NCBI RefSeq assembly: GCF_900141715.1
Contig: NZ_FQYK01000008.1
Span: 1-64,000, forward strand
Length of the DNA: 64,000 nt
Origin: Algibacter luteus
GTDB taxonomy: Bacteria; Bacteroidota; Bacteroidia; Flavobacteriales; Flavobacteriaceae
Reading direction: 5' to 3'
Shown: piece by piece, positions 10,553 through 18,902 of the stretch
Layout: every line of letters starts with the position of its first letter
Numbering within the stretch: the first letter of the stretch is position 1
Made by a program: the position numbers and the translations under genes
Notes under the pieces: generated by a model
Seen by the model: only the letters and a program-made list of their open reading frames with translations
What the model was told of the DNA's origin: nothing
Database searches by the model: none

Positions 10553-13500
10553 ATGAATAATGTTTTATTGCTTAACTCGTATGTTTCTAGCAATAGTTCG
10601 TCTCACACTATTATTAACTATTCAAAAAACACAAGTTATAGCCAAAGTTTAAACCCAAACAAAAAAATATGGGCTTTTGCTATTCTTCTAATATTAGCCT
10701 TCAACAATTTATTATCGGCCCAAATAACAGGTACAAATAACACACTTGTTGATGGTAGCGGCTCTGATCCTCAAACGGTAAGTACTAGTATTAATTTACC
10801 TAGTGGCGTAATTACATCTGCTGCAAACATTTCCGTTTCCATAGTGGTTAATCATAAAAATCTTGGCGATGTTACGGCAACATTATCAGGTCCTTGTGGT
10901 TCAACCATTTTGTTTAGTGAGCCTATAGGCGGAACAGGCAGCAGCACTTACGATTTGACTAAAAATGGTAGTTACGTTTTTTCAAATACAGGAGCCTCTT
11001 TTCCAATAAGTAGTAATAATAAAGAAGTTAATCATGAATTATATGCAGGAAATTTTAATGGATTAACATTCCCCTGTAATTATGGAGGAAATTGGACGAT
11101 AACCTTGTCAACAAAATCTGGTGGAGATAATCAGAAAATAACTTTGAATAGTTGGTCAATTACGGTAACATCTACAGTTAAAAAACAACTATATCTTTCC
11201 GATCCTTCACAAAGTCTTGACAGAATTGACCCGGTAGCCACAAATGATTTAACCACGGTTATTTCTCCTGTGATAACTCCTGGAAGCTCAGTCACGGTTA
11301 ATCTAATAGCTACAAAAGATACTGGTATAAAGTTAAAAAAATCAGATAAAAATTATGGTTCATGTACCGCAATTGAAATAGACAGAGAAGCTACAGATCT
11401 TCAAAGAGCATTATTTCAGTTCGACTTGTCTTCTATACCTACAGGAGCCATTATACAAAATGCTGAATTGCAATTAAACTGCATATCTGGAGCAGATATG
11501 GATGTAAGTGTAATTAAAATCGGTAGTTCTGATTCTTGGGACGAAGGAAACTCATGTGATTCTAATAATTCATCAAATTGGGATTATAGGACGGCCTCCT
11601 CAAATTGGAGTGCTATAGGCGCAATTGGCCCAGACCATGATTCAGGTACGCCGGAAGCAACGATAAATGCCAAAGATACGGGTATTCAAACCTGGCCATT
11701 AACATGCCTGGTAAAAGAATGGGTTTCAGGTATTTCAATAAATAATGGTATCGTTGTTGGCAGTCAAGACGGTGGAGGAGATCGTATAGCTACTTATGAT
11801 ACTAGAGAAACAACATCAGGTGTAAAACCAACTTTACAAGTCACTTACACAACTGGAGGCATTTCTTTTAATCAAAGTCCTTCATTTTGCAGCCCATTTA
11901 CTATTAAAGGTGGAAGTCCAATAACAGTCACTAATTATGTTGATATCGTAACTGGAACTATGCCAACTAACCCCGACGTTACTGCAGTTTTAAAAACAGG
12001 TTGTTCAAATATCATTATAACCTTGACAAACCCAACTTATAATTCGGGTACTGGAATACTAACTTGGACAGGAACTTTAGCATCCGATGTTACTATTCCG
12101 GCAGGTGATGCTATAAATCTCTTTGTGTCTTCAGCCGAATCAGGCGTTGGTTTTTCTATTAATTATGATAGTAAAACAAAACCCTCTAAAATTGAATTTG
12201 AAACACCAAGTTACATTAATATAAATTCTCATAATGTATATGATGCACCCTATCCGGGAGGTTCTCTGATAACATCAGCAGGTGTAGTAACTCCTGTGTA
12301 TGTCCGTACGGTTGTCACTGACCCTTTTGGTTTTGAAGATATTACAAGTTTAGAATTAAATATAGCAGGAAGTCTCGTAAATGTTACATCAGTATCGAAT
12401 ACAAGCTGTACTCGCACATATGAATACAATTGGAATACACCAACTGTGGCAGCCATCTATTCCATACCTGCTAAAGCTAAAGAAGGCTATGAAAATACCG
12501 TAACCCATGAAATGCCCCTAACTTTTGAAGTAACAGGTGGATTTGACAGTGACGGTGATGGTGTATTAGATGGTATCGATATTGATGATGATAACGATGG
12601 CATTTTAGACACATTGGAATGCCCAAATATTGTTAACCCTCCTTTATTGGACCCAGATTTTGAATCCGTAGACATTGTTTCATCTGGTTTAGATGGAGGG
12701 CCAACGGATGTAACACCTACAACAGGTCTATGGAAAGGTGATGCAAACAATATTCCTTTTTGGCAAAGTGCGGATCCTGTGAACAATTATTTAGAAATAT
12801 GGAGTAATTCTCAAACTGCTGGAAATGATGTTGGAGGTCAAGCCTATACTGGAAACCAGTGGGCCGAAATTAATGCTTCCACCAATGACGGTTTATATCA
12901 AGATATTGTCAGCACCCCAGGTGATATACTACAATGGTCTTTTGCACACCGTAAACGAACTGGTTACGCTGGAAGTGCTACTGAAGATATTGCGCGCCTT
13001 ATGATTGGAGATCCTAATGGCACCATGTCAAGTCAAGGTGATTTTGCTTCAGCAAATAATGCTTCTTGGACAAATCATTCAGGAACATATGTTGTTCCTC
13101 CTGGACAAACAACCACCCGATTAACGTTTACTTGGGTAAACTCTGTTTCTGGTTCACCTAGTAGTGGTAATTTTGTAGATAATGTGCAATTATTTGTAAT
13201 TCCTAACGATTGTGCAGATACGGATGGAGATTCCATTCCTGATTATTTCGATTTAGATTCTGATAATGACGGAATACCGGATATTGTAGAGGCAGGATTA
13301 GGATCAATAAGTGCTGGAACTGGTAAAATTCCACTAAGCGTATTTATAGACAATAATAATAATGGCATGCATGATGCCTTTGAACAGCATACTCCTTTAG
13401 ATTCTGACGGAGATGGTACACCTAACTACTTAGATTTGGATAGTGATAATGACGGCGTATTTGATGTGGATGAAGCGCGAACGGAGCGCTATGTTTTTTC

Positions 13501-16444
13501 CGAACTTGTTTTTGAAAATGGAGATGGTGATGTTACCGGAGATGGCGTTGGGGATGGTACCGATTCAGAAGCTTTTAGAGAAAGAGATTTTGATGGAAAT
13601 GGGATTTTAGATTATTTTGGAGATGGCATCTTGGATATATATGATTATGGAACTGGAGCCAATGAATTTGGTAATTTAAGTCAAGGAACTAGCCCTTTAT
13701 TTATTAAAGACACAGATAATGATGGCATACCTGATTATATTGACACGACATCTGATGGATCAACCTTCGACATATCGCATACACATTATGCAGATTTAGA
13801 TGCAAATAATGACGGTCTTATTGATGATAACTACGATTCAGATGGTGATGGTATTCTAGATTTATTCGACACTAACGATGCTGTTTTTGGTTCGCCTAGA
13901 GACCTTGAAGGAAAGTTTGATTTATTTTTTGATGGCCGAAACGATTTTGCAGAAGATATTAATTTTATAAATGGATGGAATGAAGCCACTATCATGGCTT
14001 GGATTAAAATTGATCCTACTGCTTCCGGAACTCAAGTTATTGTGGGTCAAAACACCTTTTACCTTCAACTTAATGCCGATAAAAGTATTTCGGCAATTGC
14101 TAACGGAAATACAGCAACAAACGGTGTTGGTATAAACACCAATCAATGGACACATATTGCAGCAACTTATAGCAATAATAATGGTTTGCTTAAATTGTAC
14201 ATTAATGGTGAAGACATATCAAGCACTGAGGTTTCAGGAGCGCTTTCTGCCGATAGTTCTAATTTTACAATAGGACGTAAACCTAACACCAATAGCAATT
14301 ATTTTAAAGGCTATTTAGACGAAATACGTGTATTTCTTACAGCACTCTCAACCAATGAACTTCAAAAAATGGTATATCAGGAAATTGAGAGTAATGGGAA
14401 TAATACAAAAGGGCTAATCATTCCTTTAGATGTAGATAATTTAATAGACACTGAAACGAATATTCCTTTGGCTTGGAGTAATTTGAAAAGATACTATAGA
14501 ATGGATGGTTTCAAAGATGATATTCTAGACGATTTTACAACTCCTAGTGCCGATGTGGGCTTAGGTGCTAAAATCTATAATATAAAAATAATCGATACCC
14601 AGACTGCACCACTTCCCTTTGTGACCAAACAGAGTGGTAGACTTAATGCAGCGGTAAATGATCCTGATAATGGTATAAATGGTGATGACGCTATTAATAA
14701 CAATAGTGCTATCGTTAAAATAGAACACAATGATGTGTTTATTGATAGCGAGCTGAAACAATTAGGCTTATTTATAAACCAACAAGATGCCAGTTCAAAT
14801 CCTATATTATTTGAAGTTAAAAATGATTCTGAACTTAATGTAAGTTGGTATTTAAAATTAGATGGGAAAATAGATCTTGAAGGTGAATCACAGTTAGTTC
14901 AAGGTCAAGAAAGTGTTCTCGATCCAACGAGTTCTGGTACTTTAGAAAAAGACCAGCAAGGAACGGCAGACACTTATACCTATAATTACTGGTCGTCCCC
15001 TGTAGGGTATTCAAATAGCACATCTAACAATAATAGTTATTCATTACCAGATGTATTTTCAGGTTTAAACTTTTTATCTTCTGGATATAATGGATCGGCT
15101 TCACCTCTGGCCGTTGCAGATTATTGGATTTGGAAATATAGTAACCAACAAAGTGATAATTATTCTAAATGGCAACATGTGCGTAGCACTGGTTCTATGA
15201 TTGTTGGTGAAGGCTTTACAATGAAAGGTCCAGGAACTGGATCCATATTAACACCCCAAAACTATGTTCTTGAAGGAAAGCCAAATAATGGAACAATAGA
15301 ATTAACGATTAATGCAGGCAATGACTATTTAGTTGGAAACCCTTATCCATCATCAATTGATGCAAATAAATTTATAACTGATAATGGCCCTACAATTGCT
15401 GGTGCAGATGTTGGAGCTAATATAAACGGAACACTTTATTTTTGGGAACATTGGGGTGGCGGTTCGCATAATTTGAGTAGCTACCAAGGTGGCTACGCAA
15501 CTTATTCACTTTCTGGTGGAGTACCTGCAGCAGCTAAAGGAACGAATGATCCTGATGTTGGAACAGGAGGAACACCAACTAAAACACCAGGGCGTTATAT
15601 TCCAGTTGCTCAAGGATTTTTTGTAACAGCTGAAAATGGCGGTACTATTGAGTTTAATAACAGTCAGCGTGTATTTCAAATTGAAGATGGAACTAATTCT
15701 GTATTTACTAAATCTACAAATGAAAGTAGTAAGAAGTCATCAAATAGTAACACTGTAATTTCAGATGAAAGAACAAAACTGAGACTTGGCTTTAATTCAG
15801 TTAACACCATACACAGACAACTTTTAGTAACTATAGATGACGCTGCAACGCCCCATTATGATTGGGGTTATGATGCACCTTATATTGATTCTCAAATGGA
15901 TGATATGTATTGGGTAATAACAGATAAAAAATATACAATTCAAGGCATAGATGAAATTAATGCATCTACAATATTGCCTTTAGGTATACACACTAAAAAT
16001 GATGGCTTAAATACGATAACCATAGATAAATTAGAAAATGCGCCAGAAGATTTAAATATCTATTTACACGACAAAGAATTAGAAATTTATCATGATTTAA
16101 AACAGAGTGATTATGAGGTCCATTTGTTTTCAGGTCAATATTTAAATCGTTTTGAAATTACGTTTTCTAAAGGACAAACCTTAGGCACAAAAGACGTTTA
16201 TCACAATATAATTGAAGCTTATTTTTCAAATGAAAAAAACAAAATAGTAATTCATAATCCAAATTCTAACTTAATAGAATCTATTCAAATGTTTAACATT
16301 TTAGGACAATCACTATTTAAAATTGAATCGAACACGAGCAACAATCACATAGAATATAATGCTAATCAAATTAATACTGGCAATTATATATTGAAAATTG
16401 AAACCGAATTTGGAATTATCTCGAAAAAAGTACTAGTTGAATAA
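10553..16444 (+). CDS. Giant T9SS-secreted protein: P-domain, DNRLRE, thrombospondin type 3 repeats, LamG, T9SS sorting domain
   Basis: A 1963-residue protein. The hydrophobic signal segment (about 39-55, ending LLSAQ) is preceded by about 38 polar residues with no internal Met, so the only good start gives an unusually long N-region. In order: a proprotein convertase P-domain-like region (about 60-205); a DNRLRE-type region (about 240-435; DTGIKLKKSD, RALFQFDLSSIP); calcium-binding thrombospondin type 3 repeats (about 665-690, 887-975 and 1050-1110; units such as DSDGDGVLDG and DSDNDGIPD); a LamG jelly roll (about 1120-1290); the block shared with the two preceding genes (about 1345-1800); and a T9SS type A sorting domain (about 1886-1963). 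Likely a calcium-stabilised surface adhesin; the binding partner is not evident. Confidence 0.9.
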   Translation: MNNVLLLNSYVSSNSSSHTIINYSKNTSYSQSLNPNKKIWAFAILLILAFNNLLSAQITGTNNTLVDGSGSDPQTVSTSINLPSGVITSAANISVSIVVNHKNLGDVTATLSGPCGSTILFSEPIGGTGSSTYDLTKNGSYVFSNTGASFPISSNNKEVNHELYAGNFNGLTFPCNYGGNWTITLSTKSGGDNQKITLNSWSITVTSTVKKQLYLSDPSQSLDRIDPVATNDLTTVISPVITPGSSVTVNLIATKDTGIKLKKSDKNYGSCTAIEIDREATDLQRALFQFDLSSIPTGAIIQNAELQLNCISGADMDVSVIKIGSSDSWDEGNSCDSNNSSNWDYRTASSNWSAIGAIGPDHDSGTPEATINAKDTGIQTWPLTCLVKEWVSGISINNGIVVGSQDGGGDRIATYDTRETTSGVKPTLQVTYTTGGISFNQSPSFCSPFTIKGGSPITVTNYVDIVTGTMPTNPDVTAVLKTGCSNIIITLTNPTYNSGTGILTWTGTLASDVTIPAGDAINLFVSSAESGVGFSINYDSKTKPSKIEFETPSYININSHNVYDAPYPGGSLITSAGVVTPVYVRTVVTDPFGFEDITSLELNIAGSLVNVTSVSNTSCTRTYEYNWNTPTVAAIYSIPAKAKEGYENTVTHEMPLTFEVTGGFDSDGDGVLDGIDIDDDNDGILDTLECPNIVNPPLLDPDFESVDIVSSGLDGGPTDVTPTTGLWKGDANNIPFWQSADPVNNYLEIWSNSQTAGNDVGGQAYTGNQWAEINASTNDGLYQDIVSTPGDILQWSFAHRKRTGYAGSATEDIARLMIGDPNGTMSSQGDFASANNASWTNHSGTYVVPPGQTTTRLTFTWVNSVSGSPSSGNFVDNVQLFVIPNDCADTDGDSIPDYFDLDSDNDGIPDIVEAGLGSISAGTGKIPLSVFIDNNNNGMHDAFEQHTPLDSDGDGTPNYLDLDSDNDGVFDVDEARTERYVFSELVFENGDGDVTGDGVGDGTDSEAFRERDFDGNGILDYFGDGILDIYDYGTGANEFGNLSQGTSPLFIKDTDNDGIPDYIDTTSDGSTFDISHTHYADLDANNDGLIDDNYDSDGDGILDLFDTNDAVFGSPRDLEGKFDLFFDGRNDFAEDINFINGWNEATIMAWIKIDPTASGTQVIVGQNTFYLQLNADKSISAIANGNTATNGVGINTNQWTHIAATYSNNNGLLKLYINGEDISSTEVSGALSADSSNFTIGRKPNTNSNYFKGYLDEIRVFLTALSTNELQKMVYQEIESNGNNTKGLIIPLDVDNLIDTETNIPLAWSNLKRYYRMDGFKDDILDDFTTPSADVGLGAKIYNIKIIDTQTAPLPFVTKQSGRLNAAVNDPDNGINGDDAINNNSAIVKIEHNDVFIDSELKQLGLFINQQDASSNPILFEVKNDSELNVSWYLKLDGKIDLEGESQLVQGQESVLDPTSSGTLEKDQQGTADTYTYNYWSSPVGYSNSTSNNNSYSLPDVFSGLNFLSSGYNGSASPLAVADYWIWKYSNQQSDNYSKWQHVRSTGSMIVGEGFTMKGPGTGSILTPQNYVLEGKPNNGTIELTINAGNDYLVGNPYPSSIDANKFITDNGPTIAGADVGANINGTLYFWEHWGGGSHNLSSYQGGYATYSLSGGVPAAAKGTNDPDVGTGGTPTKTPGRYIPVAQGFFVTAENGGTIEFNNSQRVFQIEDGTNSVFTKSTNESSKKSSNSNTVISDERTKLRLGFNSVNTIHRQLLVTIDDAATPHYDWGYDAPYIDSQMDDMYWVITDKKYTIQGIDEINASTILPLGIHTKNDGLNTITIDKLENAPEDLNIYLHDKELEIYHDLKQSDYEVHLFSGQYLNRFEITFSKGQTLGTKDVYHNIIEAYFSNEKNKIVIHNPNSNLIESIQMFNILGQSLFKIESNTSNNHIEYNANQINTGNYILKIETEFGIISKKVLVE

Positions 16445-16537
16445 ATCATGTAGCCATAGAGCTAGTTATCAATTATAAACGAAGTCTCATTTTTTTAAAA
16501 GTAGTAAAATTCTCCAATATCATATAGAATATTGCAT

Positions 16538-16593
16538 TTTATCGTATTTTTTTACACTTTATCGTGGTTGTATTAATAATTTTTGTATATTAG
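16538..16593 (+). promoter_or_regulatory. Orphan double ATCG-box promoter with no gene behind it
   Basis: Two boxes, TTTTATCG and CTTTATCG, have ATCG cores at 16541 and 16561 (20 bp apart). They precede ATTAATAATTTTT and TATATTAG (16586-16593), matching the promoter of the second giant gene almost base for base. A leader motif, CTCCAAATCTAAAATAC, follows at about 16720. No coding frame intervenes before the hisS 3' end. Confidence 0.55.
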
Positions 16594-16768
16594 CACCATA
16601 AACAATTGATATTTATAATATTAAAGAAGAAATTATACCAATAAAGATTACGGTTTTATTATAAAATAAGTATTGATAGATTAAATAGTTATTTGAGTTA
16701 GTCACTTTAAAATAAATACTCCAAATCTAAAATACTAAACAGGTCCTGAACTGACGTTCGGGACTTCT
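16594..16768 (+). other. Gap between the T9SS array and hisS: possible short orphan transcript
   Basis: Within the 324-nt gap after the third giant gene there is no ORF. It holds the orphan promoter described above, about 130 nt of A+T-rich leader-like sequence with the array leader motif, and a terminator-like hairpin. A transcript of about 170 nt starting near 16597 is possible but inferred. Confidence 0.35.
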
Positions 16769-16771
16769 TTA
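16743..16771. terminator. Hairpin terminator shared by hisS and the orphan leader
   Basis: The stem GTCCTGAAC / GTTCGGGAC (9 bp with one G-T wobble, loop TGAC) is followed on the + strand by TTCTTTATTT. It touches the hisS stop codon on the other strand and may terminate both directions. Confidence 0.6.
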
Positions 16772-18139
16772 TTTAAAAAGACTTATTAACGCTTCAAGTA
16801 AAACCTTATCTTGCTCCCCAGAAATCATATTTTTTAAAGTATAAGTATTCGATTCCATCTCCTGCTCACCAACTAAAACTACAAACGGAATATTACGCTT
16901 GTTAGCATGATTCATTTGCTTTTTCATTTTGGCAGCATCCGGATATAATTCGGCATTAATACCTTGTAATCGCAATTGTTTAATAGCCTTTAAACTAAAC
17001 AATGCTTCCTTATCGCCAAAGTTGATAAATAAAACCTCAACATGTTTTGCAACTGTTTCAGGAAATAACCCTAATTCTTCGAGCACTAAATAAATACGAT
17101 CCAATCCAAAACTAATACCAACACCGCTTACATTTTTTAATCCAAAAATTCCAGTTAAATCATCATAGCGACCACCTCCACCAATAGAGCCCATTTGCAC
17201 AGTTTCAGGTGCTGCAACTTCAAAAATGGCACCCGTATAATAATTCAATCCTCTAGCTAAAGTAACATCAAGCTGCAATGTAGCAGTTGACAGTCCTAAT
17301 TCTGAAATGGCTTTATTTATAAAATAAAGTTCTTCAATACCTTTTTTACCTTCTTCAGAAGTATTCAAAATACTTTTCAAACTTGCTATTTGAGACTCGA
17401 ACGAACCGGATAAAGTGAATAAGGGTTGTAATTTTGTAATACCATCTTCTGAAATACCTTTAGATAGCATTTCTTCTTTTACCTTCTCCTCTCCTATTTT
17501 ATCTAATTTATCAAGAGCTACTGTAAAATCAATGAGCCTATCGCTAGCGCCAATAACTTCCGCAATTCCAGATAATATTTTACGATTGTTTATTTTAATG
17601 GTAACACCTTCCAATTTTAATGCAGAAAAAACAGTGTCGTATAACTGAATAAACTCAACCTCTTGCCATAAAGAGTCACTTCCAACAACATCGGCATCAC
17701 ATTGGTAAAACTCCCTAAACCGGCCTTTTTGTGGTCTATCTGCTCTCCAAACCGGTTGTATTTGGTAACGTTTAAACGGAAATTCTATCTCGTTTTGGTG
17801 TTGCACCACGTATCGTGCAAAAGGAACTGTTAGGTCGTAACGAAGGGCTTTTTCGGAGATTGAAGGGGTTAATTTATTTGAATCTTTTTCAGAATAAGCA
17901 GCATTATTAGCTTTTGACAAATAATCCCCAGAATTCAAAATCTTAAAAATCAGTCTATCGCCTTCATCACCATATTTTCCCATTAAGGTTTCAGAGTTTT
18001 CAAAACTGGGTGTTTCAATGGGTTGAAAGCCATAAGTTTCAAAAGCAGTACGAATCGTATCAAAAATATAATTTCTTTTCGATACTTGTTCCGGATTAAA
18101 ATCTCTTGTTCCCTTTGGGATGCTTGGTTTTTGGGCCAT
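16769..18139 (-). CDS. hisS: Histidine-tRNA ligase
   Basis: Class II aminoacyl-tRNA synthetase that charges tRNA-His in the cytoplasm. The 456-residue length is typical. The N-terminus ([11 protein letters not shown]) is the family signature. Motif 2 is [20 protein letters not shown], the histidine-specific loop reads [14 protein letters not shown], and motif 3 is present as [13 protein letters not shown] plus [12 protein letters not shown]. The C-terminal 90 or so residues form the anticodon-binding domain ([11 protein letters not shown] to the end). The gene has its own -7-like element (TATTTTTG, complement of 18217-18224) about 78 nt upstream of the ATG. Confidence 0.97.
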   Translation of the reverse strand: MAQKPSIPKGTRDFNPEQVSKRNYIFDTIRTAFETYGFQPIETPSFENSETLMGKYGDEGDRLIFKILNSGDYLSKANNAAYSEKDSNKLTPSISEKALRYDLTVPFARYVVQHQNEIEFPFKRYQIQPVWRADRPQKGRFREFYQCDADVVGSDSLWQEVEFIQLYDTVFSALKLEGVTIKINNRKILSGIAEVIGASDRLIDFTVALDKLDKIGEEKVKEEMLSKGISEDGITKLQPLFTLSGSFESQIASLKSILNTSEEGKKGIEELYFINKAISELGLSTATLQLDVTLARGLNYYTGAIFEVAAPETVQMGSIGGGGRYDDLTGIFGLKNVSGVGISFGLDRIYLVLEELGLFPETVAKHVEVLFINFGDKEALFSLKAIKQLRLQGINAELYPDAAKMKKQMNHANKRNIPFVVLVGEQEMESNTYTLKNMISGEQDKVLLEALISLFK

Positions 18140-18216
18140 ATATATGCTTGCTTTTACAGGAGTCTTTTTTTAATTATACTTTTTACATCAACGTTTCCTC
18201 AACGCCTAAGGACAAA

Positions 18217-18224
18217 CAAAAATA
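18217..18224 (-). promoter_or_regulatory. Probable -7 element of hisS
   Basis: TATTTTTG on the minus strand matches TAnnTTTG. A TTG lies upstream, but its spacing (16 bp) is shorter than usual. Confidence 0.45.
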
Positions 18225-18271
18225 ACAGTTTAATTTGAAACAAGTTACTATCTAATTAGAATAGACAATTC

Positions 18272-18742
18272 TCAATTAATCAAATTATTAAAATAATTAA
18301 ACAATTCGCCTTTTGTAATCACTGCACCTTGCTCAATCATTTTAAATTTATCTAAATTTTTGTCATCGGTATACGCTTTATCTGCTTGCAAAAACTCAAC
18401 CGAATCATCCATCAAATTTTCACGAAGCCAATCATAACCTTCTTGAGTTGTAATATCTATAGCTTCATTTTTCACATTCACAACTATGGCTTGCATATTG
18501 TTTTCACCTAAATAAAATAAGTACATATGCTGTGGCGCAAAGTGCTCTAAATATTCAGCTTTGTTTAATACACCTTCCCAAATTAAATCGCTAAACACAT
18601 CCAGTTCGGTTTCAGCAAGCTCAGGTTTATTAACTTTTAAGTTGGTCCACTCATCATGCGTAATAGATTGAGTTGCCAAAAAATTTATAAATTCTTGGTG
18701 TAATTCTTCAAATTGTTCTTTGGTAAGTCTTCTATATTTCAT
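18272..18742 (-). CDS. Small conserved flavobacterial protein (DUF6495-like)
   Basis: A 156-residue soluble protein without signal peptide or membrane segment. It begins MKYRRLTKEQFEELHQEFI and is rich in acidic and aromatic residues (HAPQHMYLFYL-type core: EHFAPQHMYLFYLGENN). It resembles the DUF6495 family that often sits beside hisS in Flavobacteriaceae; the assignment is from memory of that family and no biochemical role is known to me. It is codirectional with hisS with a 132-nt gap that holds the hisS promoter, so the two need not be cotranscribed. Confidence 0.7.
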   Translation of the reverse strand: MKYRRLTKEQFEELHQEFINFLATQSITHDEWTNLKVNKPELAETELDVFSDLIWEGVLNKAEYLEHFAPQHMYLFYLGENNMQAIVVNVKNEAIDITTQEGYDWLRENLMDDSVEFLQADKAYTDDKNLDKFKMIEQGAVITKGELFNYFNNLIN

Positions 18743-18754
18743 AATTAATTATTT

Positions 18755-18843
18755 GGGCGTTATAACACGCTTTACGCTATACCTGCCTGCCGGCAGGCAG
18801 GTCTTTTTGCACACAAAAAGGATGTCGCTGCAATCGTTAACGC
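18755..18843 (+). repeat. Dispersed intergenic element, copy 1 (89 nt)
   Basis: The ends are complementary: GGGCGTTA at 18755 and TAACGC at 18838-18843. Inside are CGCTTTACGCTATA, then a perfect 22-bp palindrome (arm ACCTGCCTGCC, 18781-18802), the hairpin CTTTTTG-CACA-CAAAAAG, and GGATGTCGCTGCAATC. The same ordered landmarks occur on the opposite strand at 49823-49995 with different internal sequence. Confidence 0.65.
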
Positions 18844-18875
18844 AAAAAAAATGCGCTCCTTTTTGTTAGGAGCGC
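18844..18875 (-). terminator. Rho-independent terminator of the TonB receptor gene
   Basis: On the minus strand GCGCTCC-TAACAAAAA-GGAGCGC forms a 7-bp G+C-rich stem followed by A and eight T. It starts 27 nt after the stop codon. Confidence 0.85.
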
Positions 18876-18902
18876 AAATTTAAGAATATCTAAACTATTA
18901 TT

